Source of the DNA: Acidobacteriota bacterium
GTDB lineage: Bacteria; Acidobacteriota; Vicinamibacteria; Vicinamibacterales; Vicinamibacteraceae
Assembly (NCBI GenBank): GCA_023418055.1
Contig: JAEZDP010000016.1
Coordinates: 1 to 6,651 of the forward strand
Direction: 5' to 3'
DNA length: 6,651 bases
The notes beneath the pieces were generated by a model that searched no databases, had not been told where the DNA came from, and saw only the letters and a list, made by a program, of their open reading frames with translations. Position 1 is the stretch's first letter. The number at the start of each line of letters is the position of its first letter. Shown here in pieces: positions 1 to 6,554 of the stretch. The position numbers and the translations under genes were made by a program.

Positions 1-1
1 C

Positions 2-655
2 GTGCGGGGCGGTCCCGGTGACGGCGACGCCCACTACGTGCTCGCCGCCGCACTGCAGGAGACGGGCGCTGCCGCCGAGGCGTCGCGCGAGCGCGACCTG
101 GCCAGGCGCCTCTCGTCGAAGTACACCGAATGGGACACGCGGGCCACGGCCGACCGGACCAGCGGCGTGCCGCGGGGGCTCGAGCGGCCGAGCCCGGCGC
201 CCGATGGGCTGCCGCTGCACCTCGACTCGGCGATGGTCAAGGCGACGCAGCAGGAGTACCAGCAACTGGCACGGTTCCACTACGACCGTGGACTTCGCCT
301 GATGGAGCAGCAGGAAGACCGTGAGGCCGCGAGCGAGTTCCGCAAGTCCATCTATCTGTCGCCGTATGCACCCGAGACGCACCTGGCGCTTGGGCGCGTC
401 CTCGTGCGCGGTGGACGCCTGCGTGACGCCGTCGAGAGTCTCACCATCTCGCTCTGGAGCGCCGAGAACGTCGAGGCCAGGCTCTTGCTGGCCGAGGCGT
501 TGCTCGACCTGGGCGAGCCGGCGGCCGCGCTCACCCACGCAGAACGTGCGGTGCAACTCGCGCCAAAGTCCACCGACGCCCGGACGTTGCTCGAGAGGGT
601 GCGGGCTGCGGCGGCCGAAGCGCCCACGTCCCCGGCGCCGCGGAACCCGGGGTAG
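2..655 (+). CDS. TPR-repeat protein, C-terminal part (5' end outside the window)
   Basis: The reading frame is open from the left edge to a TAG at 653-655, so the visible 217 codons are probably only the C-terminal part and the first GTG at base 2 need not be a start. Counting from base 2, residues 5-38 resemble one tetratricopeptide repeat. A Pro/Gly-rich stretch at about 52-73 looks like a linker. Residues 88-121, 122-155 and 156-189 then form three consecutive 34-residue units with TPR-like spacing (small residues at helix crossings, Pro near unit ends as in LSPYAPET and LAPKSTDA). The last 20 residues are an Ala/Pro-rich tail. TPR arrays are protein-protein interaction scaffolds. Nothing visible identifies a partner or catalytic role, and no membrane helix is present in this part. 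It lies 201 bases upstream of the SPOR gene on the same strand, so co-transcription is possible but not shown. Confidence 0.8.
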   Translation: MRGGPGDGDAHYVLAAALQETGAAAEASRERDLARRLSSKYTEWDTRATADRTSGVPRGLERPSPAPDGLPLHLDSAMVKATQQEYQQLARFHYDRGLRLMEQQEDREAASEFRKSIYLSPYAPETHLALGRVLVRGGRLRDAVESLTISLWSAENVEARLLLAEALLDLGEPAAALTHAERAVQLAPKSTDARTLLERVRAAAAEAPTSPAPRNPG

Positions 656-722
656 CTCGGGATCGGAGCGTCGCGGCCCCAGGTCGTGACGCGTGGGGCG
701 GTCGCGGGTGGCGGAGTGCCGG

Positions 723-731
723 TGTTACACT
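723..731 (+). promoter_or_regulatory. Possible extended -10 promoter upstream of the SPOR gene
   Basis: The string TGT TACACT reads as an extended -10 element (TGn plus a hexamer matching TATAAT at 4 of 6 positions) in the only longer gap upstream of the SPOR-lnt-prfB group. Transcription would begin near 738, leaving an untranslated leader of about 80-120 bases depending on the start codon. No convincing TTGACA-like -35 is visible 16-18 bases upstream, so this is a weak, pattern-based call. The rest of 656-856 shows no RNA gene or clear terminator. Confidence 0.3.
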
Positions 732-856
732 CGCCGTTGGGCCTTGGCATCGCTCCGGGGCAGCGACACGAGCGAGGCCATCCGGCAAGGTTTCAGCAGA
801 CGCCGCAGGGGAACGATGTGCGCCCAGCCCATCGCCCGGCGGACGCAGGTGGTTTC

Positions 857-1567
857 ATGGCCCACGAGACGCACGACGACGGCTTTCACGAGATTCAGCT
901 GAGCGGCAAGCAGCTGGTGTTCCTGTTCATGGCGACGACGGTGGTGTCGATCGTCATCTTCCTGTTCGGCGTGCTCGTCGGTCGTGGGACGCCGCTCGGG
1001 GCAACCGGAGCCGTGGCCGACAACGAGACCGTGCAGGCCGACGTCGCCTTCGACCCACGCGTGGACGAGACGCCCGCCGCCCCACAGTCCAACACGCCGA
1101 CCTCGGTGGAGGGGCTGTCGTATCCGGACCGTCTGCAGGGCAACGCGTCGGCACCCGAACCCGTCGCGCCGCCCAAGGCCGAACCCCCGCCACCACCGCC
1201 CGCGGACACGCGTCCTGCCGCCGCCGCGCCAGAGGCGCCGACGCCGGTGGCCTCCGAGCCGGTGAAGGCGGCGGCACCCGAGCCCGTCAAGGCCGCCCCG
1301 GCCCCTGCACCGGAGACCCGGCCCACGCCGGCCTCGTCCGGCGGCTTCACGGTGCAGGTGACCGCTCTCAAGAGCAAGGCTGACGCCGATGCGATCGCTC
1401 AGCGCCTCCAGGGTCGGGGGTACCGCGCCTACGTCGTGGCGCCCGAGGGCGGCGGACAGGTCATCTACAAGGTGCGGGTCGGCATGAACATGGACAGGCC
1501 CGAAGCCGAGCAGATCATGGCGCGCCTCAAGTCGGAAGAGAAGTTCCAGCCCTGGATTACGCGCTAG
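857..1567 (+). CDS. SPOR-domain membrane protein (peptidoglycan-binding, cell-division type)
   Basis: From the ATG at 857 this is a 236-residue protein. Residues 1-19 are a short polar, acidic cytoplasmic head. About 20-42 form a single strongly hydrophobic helix ending in GVLVGRG. About 50-162 are a Pro/Ala/Glu-rich periplasmic linker with six consecutive prolines (110-115) and a repeated EPVKAA. Residues 163-236 are a terminal SPOR domain (starts GGFTVQVTAL, includes YKVRVGM). This is the FtsN/DedD-like layout. SPOR domains bind peptidoglycan stripped of stem peptides at division septa, so a role in division or wall remodelling is inferred. AGGTGG at 847-852 lies four bases before the ATG. 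An in-frame GTG at 818, five bases after AGGGGA (807-812), would add 13 residues and is a real alternative. I prefer 857 because the added residues are low-complexity. Its end overlaps the inferred start of lnt. Confidence 0.88.
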   Translation: MAHETHDDGFHEIQLSGKQLVFLFMATTVVSIVIFLFGVLVGRGTPLGATGAVADNETVQADVAFDPRVDETPAAPQSNTPTSVEGLSYPDRLQGNASAPEPVAPPKAEPPPPPPADTRPAAAAPEAPTPVASEPVKAAAPEPVKAAPAPAPETRPTPASSGGFTVQVTALKSKADADAIAQRLQGRGYRAYVVAPEGGGQVIYKVRVGMNMDRPEAEQIMARLKSEEKFQPWITR

Positions 1568-3105
1568 CACTCGCCTCGGGCCTGCTCCTCGCGCTCGCGT
1601 TCCCGAAGTTCGGCGCGGCACCGGTCGCCTGGGTGGCGCTGGTGCCGCTGCTGCTGGCGCTCACGCGTCCCGGTCGGGGTGCGCTCGTCGGGCGTCCGCA
1701 TCCTGCGCTGCTCGGGCTGCTGAGCGGCGGCCTCTGGTTCTTCGGGACGCTCTACTGGACGGCCGATGTCCTGGCCATCTTCGGTGGGGTGAACGCGGCG
1801 CTGTCATGGCTGCTCTGTGGGCTCCTGGTGGCCTATCTGGCCATCTATCCCGCGGCCTTCGCGTGGATCACCGCGCGCGTCGTGCAGGCCGCGGGTCTGC
1901 CGGCACTCGCGCTGGCCCCCTTCATCTGGGTGAGCACCGAGTGGGTGCGCGGCACGCTCTTCTCGGGGTTTCCCTGGGTGCTGCTCGGCTACAGCCAGTC
2001 GGGCGTGCCGGCCGTGATCCAGACGGCGAGCCTGGTGAGCGTCCACGGGGTGTCGGCCCTCATCGTGCTCGCCGGAGTGGCTGTTGTCTGGGTCTGGCGT
2101 GAAGGCCGCGCCGCGGTGTGGCGCGCGGGCGTGGCGCTTGCGCTCGTGGTGGCGTGCGTGGCTTGGGGCGCGTATCGGCTCGCCGAGGGCTCGCTCATAA
2201 CGGCGGGGGAGCCCGTGCGTGTGGGCATCGTGCAGGGCAACATCCCCCAGGACCAGAAGTGGGATCCGGCCTACCGTGACGACATCCTCGGACGCTACCT
2301 CCGGCTCACGCAGGAGGTCGTGCAACGAGGGGCGACCCTCGTGTTGTGGCCGGAGTCGTCCACGCCGTTCTTCTTCGGTCGTGACCAGGCGCGGACCGAT
2401 GCCATCAGGGCCGCCGTCCACGATGCGGGCATCCATCTGGTGGTCGGCAGCGACGACGTCGCGCCGGAAGGTGCGCCCTACTACAACGCCGCCTTCATGA
2501 TTGGCCCACGCGGCGCGACCGAGGCGGTGTACCACAAGATGCAGCTGGTGCCGTTCGGCGAGTACATCCCGATGCGCCGGCTGCTGTTCTTCGCGCAGCC
2601 GCTGGTCGAAGGCGTGGCCGACTTCGCGCCTGGGCGTGAGATGACGGTGCTGCCGGTCGGCGACCGCCGCCTGTCGGTGGCGGTATGCTACGAAGTGGTG
2701 TTCCCGTGGCACGGCCTGCTGGCTGCGCGCACGGGCAGCGAGCTACTGACCACCATCACCAACGACGCGTGGTACGGCACCACGTCTGCGCCGTACCAGC
2801 ACTTCGAGCAGGCGCGGGTGCGTGCCGTCGAGACCGGGCGGTATCTCGTGCGCGCGGCCAACACCGGCATCAGCGCCGTCATCGACCCGTACGGCCGCGT
2901 CGTGGAGAAGACTGACCTCTTCGAGACGGGGACCCTCGTGGCGGACGTCCGGTGGCTGACCACCCGGACCGTGTATCTGCGGGTCGGCGACAGCTTCGTC
3001 CATGCCTGCCTGGTGCTCACCGGGCTGGCCGTGTTCATCAGCATCAGGTTCCACAGGGGAGTGCAGCGTGACAGCGATTCGAGAAGACGAACTCCGGCGG
3101 TATGA
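1552..3105 (+). CDS. lnt: Apolipoprotein N-acyltransferase Lnt
   Basis: Lnt transfers an acyl chain from a phospholipid to the N-terminal cysteine of apolipoproteins on the periplasmic face of the inner membrane, the last step of lipoprotein maturation after Lgt and LspA. Hydrophobic helices fill about the first 210 residues, a nitrilase-fold domain spans about 222-468, and a final helix lies near 481-503. Numbering from CTG 1552 (517 residues), the catalytic triad is E268 (WPESS), K329 (YHKMQ) and C379 (CYE). W237 (KWDP), E337 (PFGEY), Y380 and E381 match other residues known to be essential in E. coli Lnt. Start choice: the conserved first helix (ALASGLLLALAFP) lies before the first in-frame GTG at 1633, and no ATG, GTG or TTG occurs in frame between the TGA at 1381-1383 and 1633. 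CTG 1552, with purine-rich GGAAGAG at 1534-1540, is the best candidate. A conventional caller would begin at 1633 (490 residues). The 3' end overlaps prfB by 38 bases. Confidence 0.93.
   Translation: MDYALALASGLLLALAFPKFGAAPVAWVALVPLLLALTRPGRGALVGRPHPALLGLLSGGLWFFGTLYWTADVLAIFGGVNAALSWLLCGLLVAYLAIYPAAFAWITARVVQAAGLPALALAPFIWVSTEWVRGTLFSGFPWVLLGYSQSGVPAVIQTASLVSVHGVSALIVLAGVAVVWVWREGRAAVWRAGVALALVVACVAWGAYRLAEGSLITAGEPVRVGIVQGNIPQDQKWDPAYRDDILGRYLRLTQEVVQRGATLVLWPESSTPFFFGRDQARTDAIRAAVHDAGIHLVVGSDDVAPEGAPYYNAAFMIGPRGATEAVYHKMQLVPFGEYIPMRRLLFFAQPLVEGVADFAPGREMTVLPVGDRRLSVAVCYEVVFPWHGLLAARTGSELLTTITNDAWYGTTSAPYQHFEQARVRAVETGRYLVRAANTGISAVIDPYGRVVEKTDLFETGTLVADVRWLTTRTVYLRVGDSFVHACLVLTGLAVFISIRFHRGVQRDSDSRRRTPAV
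3055..3061 (+). promoter_or_regulatory. Ribosome binding site fixing the prfB start
   Basis: AGGGGAG lies inside the end of lnt, six bases before GTG 3068. It is a strong Shine-Dalgarno match at good spacing. It decides in favour of GTG 3068 over the ATG at 3102, which has no comparable site at the right distance. Confidence 0.75.
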
Positions 3106-4202
3106 CGACCTGCAGCAGCGTGCTGCCGAACTGCGGAGGTATCTTTGAGGCCGCTCGCCCCGAACAGGAACTTGCCCGCCTCGAAGCCATAGCCGCCGGC
3201 CCGGACTTCTGGAACGATCAGGCCGCCGCCCAGCGCGTGCTGCAGCGCCGCGCACGCGTGGACGAGGAGGTCACGCTGCTGCGCGAGTTGCGGCAACGTG
3301 GCGACGATCTCGTGGTGCTGCGCGACTGGCTCGAGCAGGGCGAGGACGTGCTCGACGACCTGCACCGGTCGCTCGATGAGTACGAGACGCGCGTCGAGTC
3401 GGGCGAGATCAAGAAGATGCTCGGCGGCGAACACGACGCCAAGAACGCCATCATCACCATCCATCCCGGCGCGGGCGGCACCGAGTCGCAGGACTGGGCC
3501 GAGATGCTGCTGCGGATGTACCTCAAGTGGGTGGAACGGCGAGGCTTCAAGCGTGAGGTGCTCGACTACCAGCCCGGCGACGAGGCCGGCATCAAGAGCG
3601 TGACGCTCACGGTCGTCGGAGAGTTCGCCTACGGTCTGCTGGCCGCCGAGGCCGGCGTGCACCGCCTGGTGCGCATCTCGCCATTCGATCAGGCCGCGCG
3701 CCGTCACACGTCGTTCGCCTCGCTCTACGTCTGGCCTGAACTGCCCGACGATGTGGACATCACGATCGACGAGAAGGACCTGCGCATCGACACGTTCAGG
3801 TCGAGCGGCGCGGGCGGCCAGCACGTCAACGTGACCGACTCCGCCGTGCGCCTCACCCACCTGCCCACCGGCATCGTCGTGTCGTGCCAGAACGAGCGGT
3901 CGCAGCACAAGAACCGCGACTCGGCGATGAAGGTGCTCAAGGCGCGCCTGTACGACATGCGGTTGAAGGAGCAGCAGGCCGAACTCGACCGGATCGGCGG
4001 CGAGAAGAAGGACATCGCCTTCGGGCACCAGATCAGGAGCTACGTGCTGCACCCCTACCAGATGGCCAAGGACCACCGCACGAAGTTCGAGGTGGGCGAC
4101 GTCACCCGGGTGCTCGACGGCGACCTCGATCCGTTCATCAAGGCGTACCTGATGGCCCGCGCAGCCGGCACACTCGGAACCGCGGCTGACGACGACGCGT
4201 AG
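3068..4202 (+). CDS. prfB: Peptide chain release factor 2 (RF2), made by programmed +1 frameshift
   Basis: RF2 reads UAA and UGA stop codons in the ribosomal A site and triggers peptide release. The gene is in two frames. GTG 3068 opens 26 codons ending Tyr-Leu and then TGA (3146-3148). Slippage by one base at CTT (3143-3145), skipping T3146, continues with GAG at 3147 to the TAG at 4200-4202, for a joined product of 377 residues. In joined numbering the RF2-specific anticodon motif SPF is at 204-206 and the hydrolytic GGQ at 249-251, almost the E. coli positions (205-207, 250-252). The residue aligned with E. coli 246 is Ser. The C terminus runs about a dozen residues past the E. coli end, finishing in an acidic AADDDA. 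A second TAG follows the stop directly. The start lies 38 bases inside lnt, suggesting coupled translation. Regulation is expected to be by RF2 level through the frameshift. A start at ATG 3102 would give an artefactual N terminus. Confidence 0.95.
3134..3149 (+). promoter_or_regulatory. prfB programmed +1 frameshift site
   Basis: In the zero frame the codons are CGG AGG TAT CTT TGA followed by G. The GGAGG acts as an internal Shine-Dalgarno sequence three bases before the CTT slip codon, as in E. coli prfB (AGG GGG TAT CTT TGA C). When RF2 is scarce, termination at the UGA is slow and the ribosome shifts +1 to complete RF2; when RF2 is plentiful it stops after 26 residues. The base after TGA is G here, not the C of E. 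coli. The spacing and slip codon are identical, so function is very likely. Confidence 0.93.
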
Positions 4203-4213
4203 TAGCCGCACGC

Positions 4214-4262
4214 CGCGTAAGCCGTACGGCGTAAGGCGTAGGGCGTGAGGCGTGAGCGTGAG
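4214..4262 (+). repeat. Degenerate 7-base tandem repeat array between convergent genes
   Basis: Seven units of seven bases with consensus GGCGTRR fill most of the gap between prfB and the PBP gene. The four central units at 4228-4255 are closest (GGCGTAA, GGCGTAG, GGCGTGA, GGCGTGA); the flanking units at 4214-4227 and 4256-4262 are more diverged. The array includes a perfect palindrome GCCGTACGGC at 4221-4230. ACGCC at 4210-4214 can also pair with GGCGT at 4235-4239, giving an imperfect stem that could act as a weak two-way terminator, but there is no T tract. The array ends four bases before the PBP stop codon. Confidence 0.7.
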
Positions 4263-4265
4263 CCG

Positions 4266-6491
4266 CTACCTGAACGCCGCCCCGGGTTCCGTGCCCGCGA
4301 TGAACGCTTCCTGCTGCCCCGTGTCGGTGGTGGCAAAGACGATGTTGCCGGGGGCCGGGAACTCGGGGGGCGTGGCGGTGTCACCGCTGCGCGCCGCGAT
4401 CCAGGCGTTCATCACGTCCATCCAGATGGGGAGGGCAGCCACCGCGCCGCTCTGGCCGTTGCCGATGGACCTCTTCTGATCGTGGCCCACCCACACGCCG
4501 ATGGTGATGTCGGGGTCGAAGCCGATGAACCACGCGTCGGTGAAGTCGTCGGTCGTGCCGGTCTTGCCGCCGAGCGGCCACTTGAGCGCGGCCGCGCGTC
4601 GGGCCGTGCCACGCTGCACCACGCCGCGCAGCAGGCTCGTCATCACGTACGCGGTGTCGGCCCGGATGGCCTCGGTGGCCTGCGGGCGATTCTCCTCGAG
4701 CACGTTGCCTTCGCGGTCGTTGACGCGGACGATGTCGAAAGGGCGCATCCGGACGCCCTGGTTGGGAAACAGCGAGAACGCACTGGTGATCTCCATCAGC
4801 GTCGCCTCGCCCGCGCCGAGCGCACTCGACAGGTAGGGCGGGATGCGCGACGAGATCCCGAGACGTGCCGCGTAGTCGGCCACCTGCGGCGGGCCGAGGG
4901 CGTCCATCAGCCGCACGGTCGGCACGTTGCGCGACAGCTCGAGGGCGCGCCGTAGCGTCATCGGGCCCTCGAAGGTCTTGTCGTAGTTCTGAGGGCTGTA
5001 GGGCGGCGAGCCGGCACCGCCGGGGAACGTCACCGGCGTGTCCTGCACCGTGGAGGCCGGCGTGTACCCACGGTCGATGGCGGCCGTGAAGACGACCAGC
5101 TTGAAGGTCGACCCGAGTTGCCGATGCGCCTGCACCGCGCGGTTGAACTTGCTGCGTTCGAAGTCGTAGCCGCCGACCATCGCCAGGACGTGCCCCGTGC
5201 GGTTGTCGAGGGCGAGCACCGCTCCCTGCACGTCCGGCGCCTGTTCGAGCACGGCGGTCGCCTCGGTGCCGGTCAGGGCCTCGATGCGCACGTCGATGAG
5301 GTCTCCCGGCCGCACCAGGTCGGCGGCGCTGGTCCTCCGCGTCCAGGCGTAGCCCGCACGCGCGATCGTCACCTGCACGCGCCCAGCACGCGCCTCGATG
5401 CCCGTCGTCGAGACGCTCGTGACGACGGCAGGCACGACGTCACCGACGGCGATGCGCCGCTGCCAACGCGGATGCCGATAGGTGTCGAGATCGGTGTCGC
5501 TGTCGGTGAGGTTGACCGGCTTGCGGAAGCCGCCGCGCCGGTCGATGCGGCGAAGCCCCTCCTGCAAGGCCGTCGTGGCGGCCTGCTGCAGGCCCATGTC
5601 CAACGTCGTCTGCACCGAGAGCCCGTTCTCGTAGAGCTGCTTCGCGCCAAACGACGCCTCGAGTTGCTGCCGGACGTTCTCGACGAAATAGGGTGCCGGC
5701 GAGAAGCCCTGCGTCGGCAGCTCTGCCGTCTTCACCTCGGCCGCCTTCGCGCGGTCGGCCTCCTGCTGGGAGATGGCGCCTTCCTCGGCCATCCGCTGCA
5801 GGGCATAGTTGCGCCGCCGCCGGGCCGCGTCGGGATAGAGGTAGGGGCTTTGCCGGACGTTGCCCTGGATGATGCCGGCAATGGTGGCGGCCTCTTCGAG
5901 CGACAGGTCGCGCGCCGACTTGCCGAAGTAGAGGCGTGACGCCGACTCGACCCCGTAGGCGCCGTGGCCGAAGTAGATCGTGTTGCAGTACATCGTGAAG
6001 ATCTCGCGCTTCGTGTACCGCTTCTCGATCTGGATGGCGAGAATCGCCTCCTTGATCTTGCGCTCCCAGGTCTTCTCGAAGGTCAGAAACAGGTTACGCG
6101 CGAGCTGCTGTGTGATGGTGCTGGCGCCGCCTGCCTTGCGGCGCTCGACGATGTCCTTGCCGAGCGTGACGATGATGCGGGGGATGCTGAGGCCGACATG
6201 CGCGTCGAAGTCCTTGTCTTCGGCCGCGATGATGGCCTGGCGCAGCAGCGGGGAGATCTCGTCGTAGCCGATGACCAGCCGCCGCTCGGTGGCAAATTCG
6301 CCGATGACCTCGCCATTGGCGGCATACAGCCGCGTGATGGTGCTCGGCGCGTAGTCGTCGAGTGCCGAGATGCGCGGCAGGTCGCCCGCGAAGGCAAACA
6401 TGACGCCGCTGACGCTGCCGAGGACGGCGGCCAGCAGGAAGAGGACGAGCAGCGTCGCATGGCGGGCCACGCGGACGACGTAGAGAGGCAC
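4266..6491 (-). CDS. mrcA: Penicillin-binding protein 1A family, bifunctional transglycosylase/transpeptidase
   Basis: This class A PBP polymerises lipid II into glycan strands and cross-links the stem peptides, anchored in the inner membrane with both domains in the periplasm. The 741 residues start with a membrane anchor (about 12-36). The GT51 domain follows: EDKDFDAHVG at 91-100 with catalytic E91, GGASTITQQLARN at 121-133, and RKIKEAILAIQIEKR at 144-158 with the second conserved Glu, E148. An OB-like insert spans about 340-420, as is usual in PBP1A. The transpeptidase has STFK at 461-464 (nucleophile S461), SRN at 520-522 and KTGTT at 643-647. All active-site motifs are intact and the length is normal for the family. 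The GTG start at 6491-6489 has little room for a ribosome site (AGGA ends two bases before it). An in-frame GTG at 6470-6468 is a weaker alternative. It converges on prfB with 63 bases between stop codons. The symbol ponA would also apply. Confidence 0.95.
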   Translation of the reverse strand: MPLYVVRVARHATLLVLFLLAAVLGSVSGVMFAFAGDLPRISALDDYAPSTITRLYAANGEVIGEFATERRLVIGYDEISPLLRQAIIAAEDKDFDAHVGLSIPRIIVTLGKDIVERRKAGGASTITQQLARNLFLTFEKTWERKIKEAILAIQIEKRYTKREIFTMYCNTIYFGHGAYGVESASRLYFGKSARDLSLEEAATIAGIIQGNVRQSPYLYPDAARRRRNYALQRMAEEGAISQQEADRAKAAEVKTAELPTQGFSPAPYFVENVRQQLEASFGAKQLYENGLSVQTTLDMGLQQAATTALQEGLRRIDRRGGFRKPVNLTDSDTDLDTYRHPRWQRRIAVGDVVPAVVTSVSTTGIEARAGRVQVTIARAGYAWTRRTSAADLVRPGDLIDVRIEALTGTEATAVLEQAPDVQGAVLALDNRTGHVLAMVGGYDFERSKFNRAVQAHRQLGSTFKLVVFTAAIDRGYTPASTVQDTPVTFPGGAGSPPYSPQNYDKTFEGPMTLRRALELSRNVPTVRLMDALGPPQVADYAARLGISSRIPPYLSSALGAGEATLMEITSAFSLFPNQGVRMRPFDIVRVNDREGNVLEENRPQATEAIRADTAYVMTSLLRGVVQRGTARRAAALKWPLGGKTGTTDDFTDAWFIGFDPDITIGVWVGHDQKRSIGNGQSGAVAALPIWMDVMNAWIAARSGDTATPPEFPAPGNIVFATTDTGQQEAFIAGTEPGAAFR

Positions 6492-6497
6492 GTCCTG

Positions 6498-6503
6498 ATT
6501 GTA
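6498..6503 (-). promoter_or_regulatory. Possible -10 box immediately upstream of the PBP1A start
   Basis: On the - strand TACAAT matches TATAAT at 5 of 6 positions and is followed by six bases (CAGGAC) and the GTG start codon. This spacing would place the transcription start at or next to the start codon, which would make the message leaderless. No -35 match is seen 16-18 bases upstream; that region falls inside the hairpin at 6514-6538. The box is a pattern match only. Confidence 0.4.
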
Positions 6504-6513
6504 CGGTGAGGCA

Positions 6514-6538
6514 GCAGCCCCGCGACGTGCGGGGCTGC
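6514..6538 (-). terminator. Perfect 10-bp G+C-rich hairpin, possible terminator of the upstream - strand gene
   Basis: GCAGCCCCGC (6514-6523) and GCGGGGCTGC (6529-6538) are exact inverted repeats around a five-base loop. The hairpin sits between a - strand stop codon (6557-6555) and the -10-like box of the PBP gene, a natural terminator position. No T tract follows on either strand, so intrinsic termination is uncertain. It could instead be a protein-binding palindrome controlling the PBP promoter. Confidence 0.45.
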
Positions 6539-6554
6539 CATCTCGACGGCGGGG

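Noticed and set aside
676..699. Hairpin GCCCCA/TGGGGC after the TPR gene as a terminator
   Set aside because: The stem is only six pairs with a twelve-base loop and no T tract; this is expected by chance at this base composition.
686..856. Extension of the SPOR protein to GTG 686 (293 residues)
   Set aside because: The added residues are low-complexity, cross the putative promoter, and lack a ribosome site; the acidic head before the membrane helix is a natural N terminus.
725..1621. A 298-codon - strand open frame opposite the SPOR gene
   Set aside because: Its Arg/Gly/His-rich composition is a shadow of the Pro/Ala-rich linker; no domain or ribosome site supports it.
1804..2712. A 302-codon - strand open frame opposite lnt
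   Set aside because: It is antisense to conserved Lnt catalytic regions and shows His/Arg-rich shadow composition.
3068..3148. prfB as a frameshifted pseudogene
   Set aside because: The frame change occurs exactly at the known programmed site, with conserved flanking elements and an intact remainder.
2688..4211. A 507-codon open frame on the - strand across the end of lnt and all of prfB
   Set aside because: It is antisense to two clearly recognised genes, has no recognisable domain, and is rich in His/Val/Arg/Leu as expected from the complement of G+C-rich codons.
4214..4262. CRISPR-like array
   Set aside because: The units are 7 bases with no spacers, which is a simple tandem repeat.
4245..6509. 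Long + strand open frames (4245-4955, 5118-5939, 5964-6509) opposite the PBP gene
   Set aside because: They are antisense to a complete PBP1A with every motif intact; their sequences look like complements of PBP codons.
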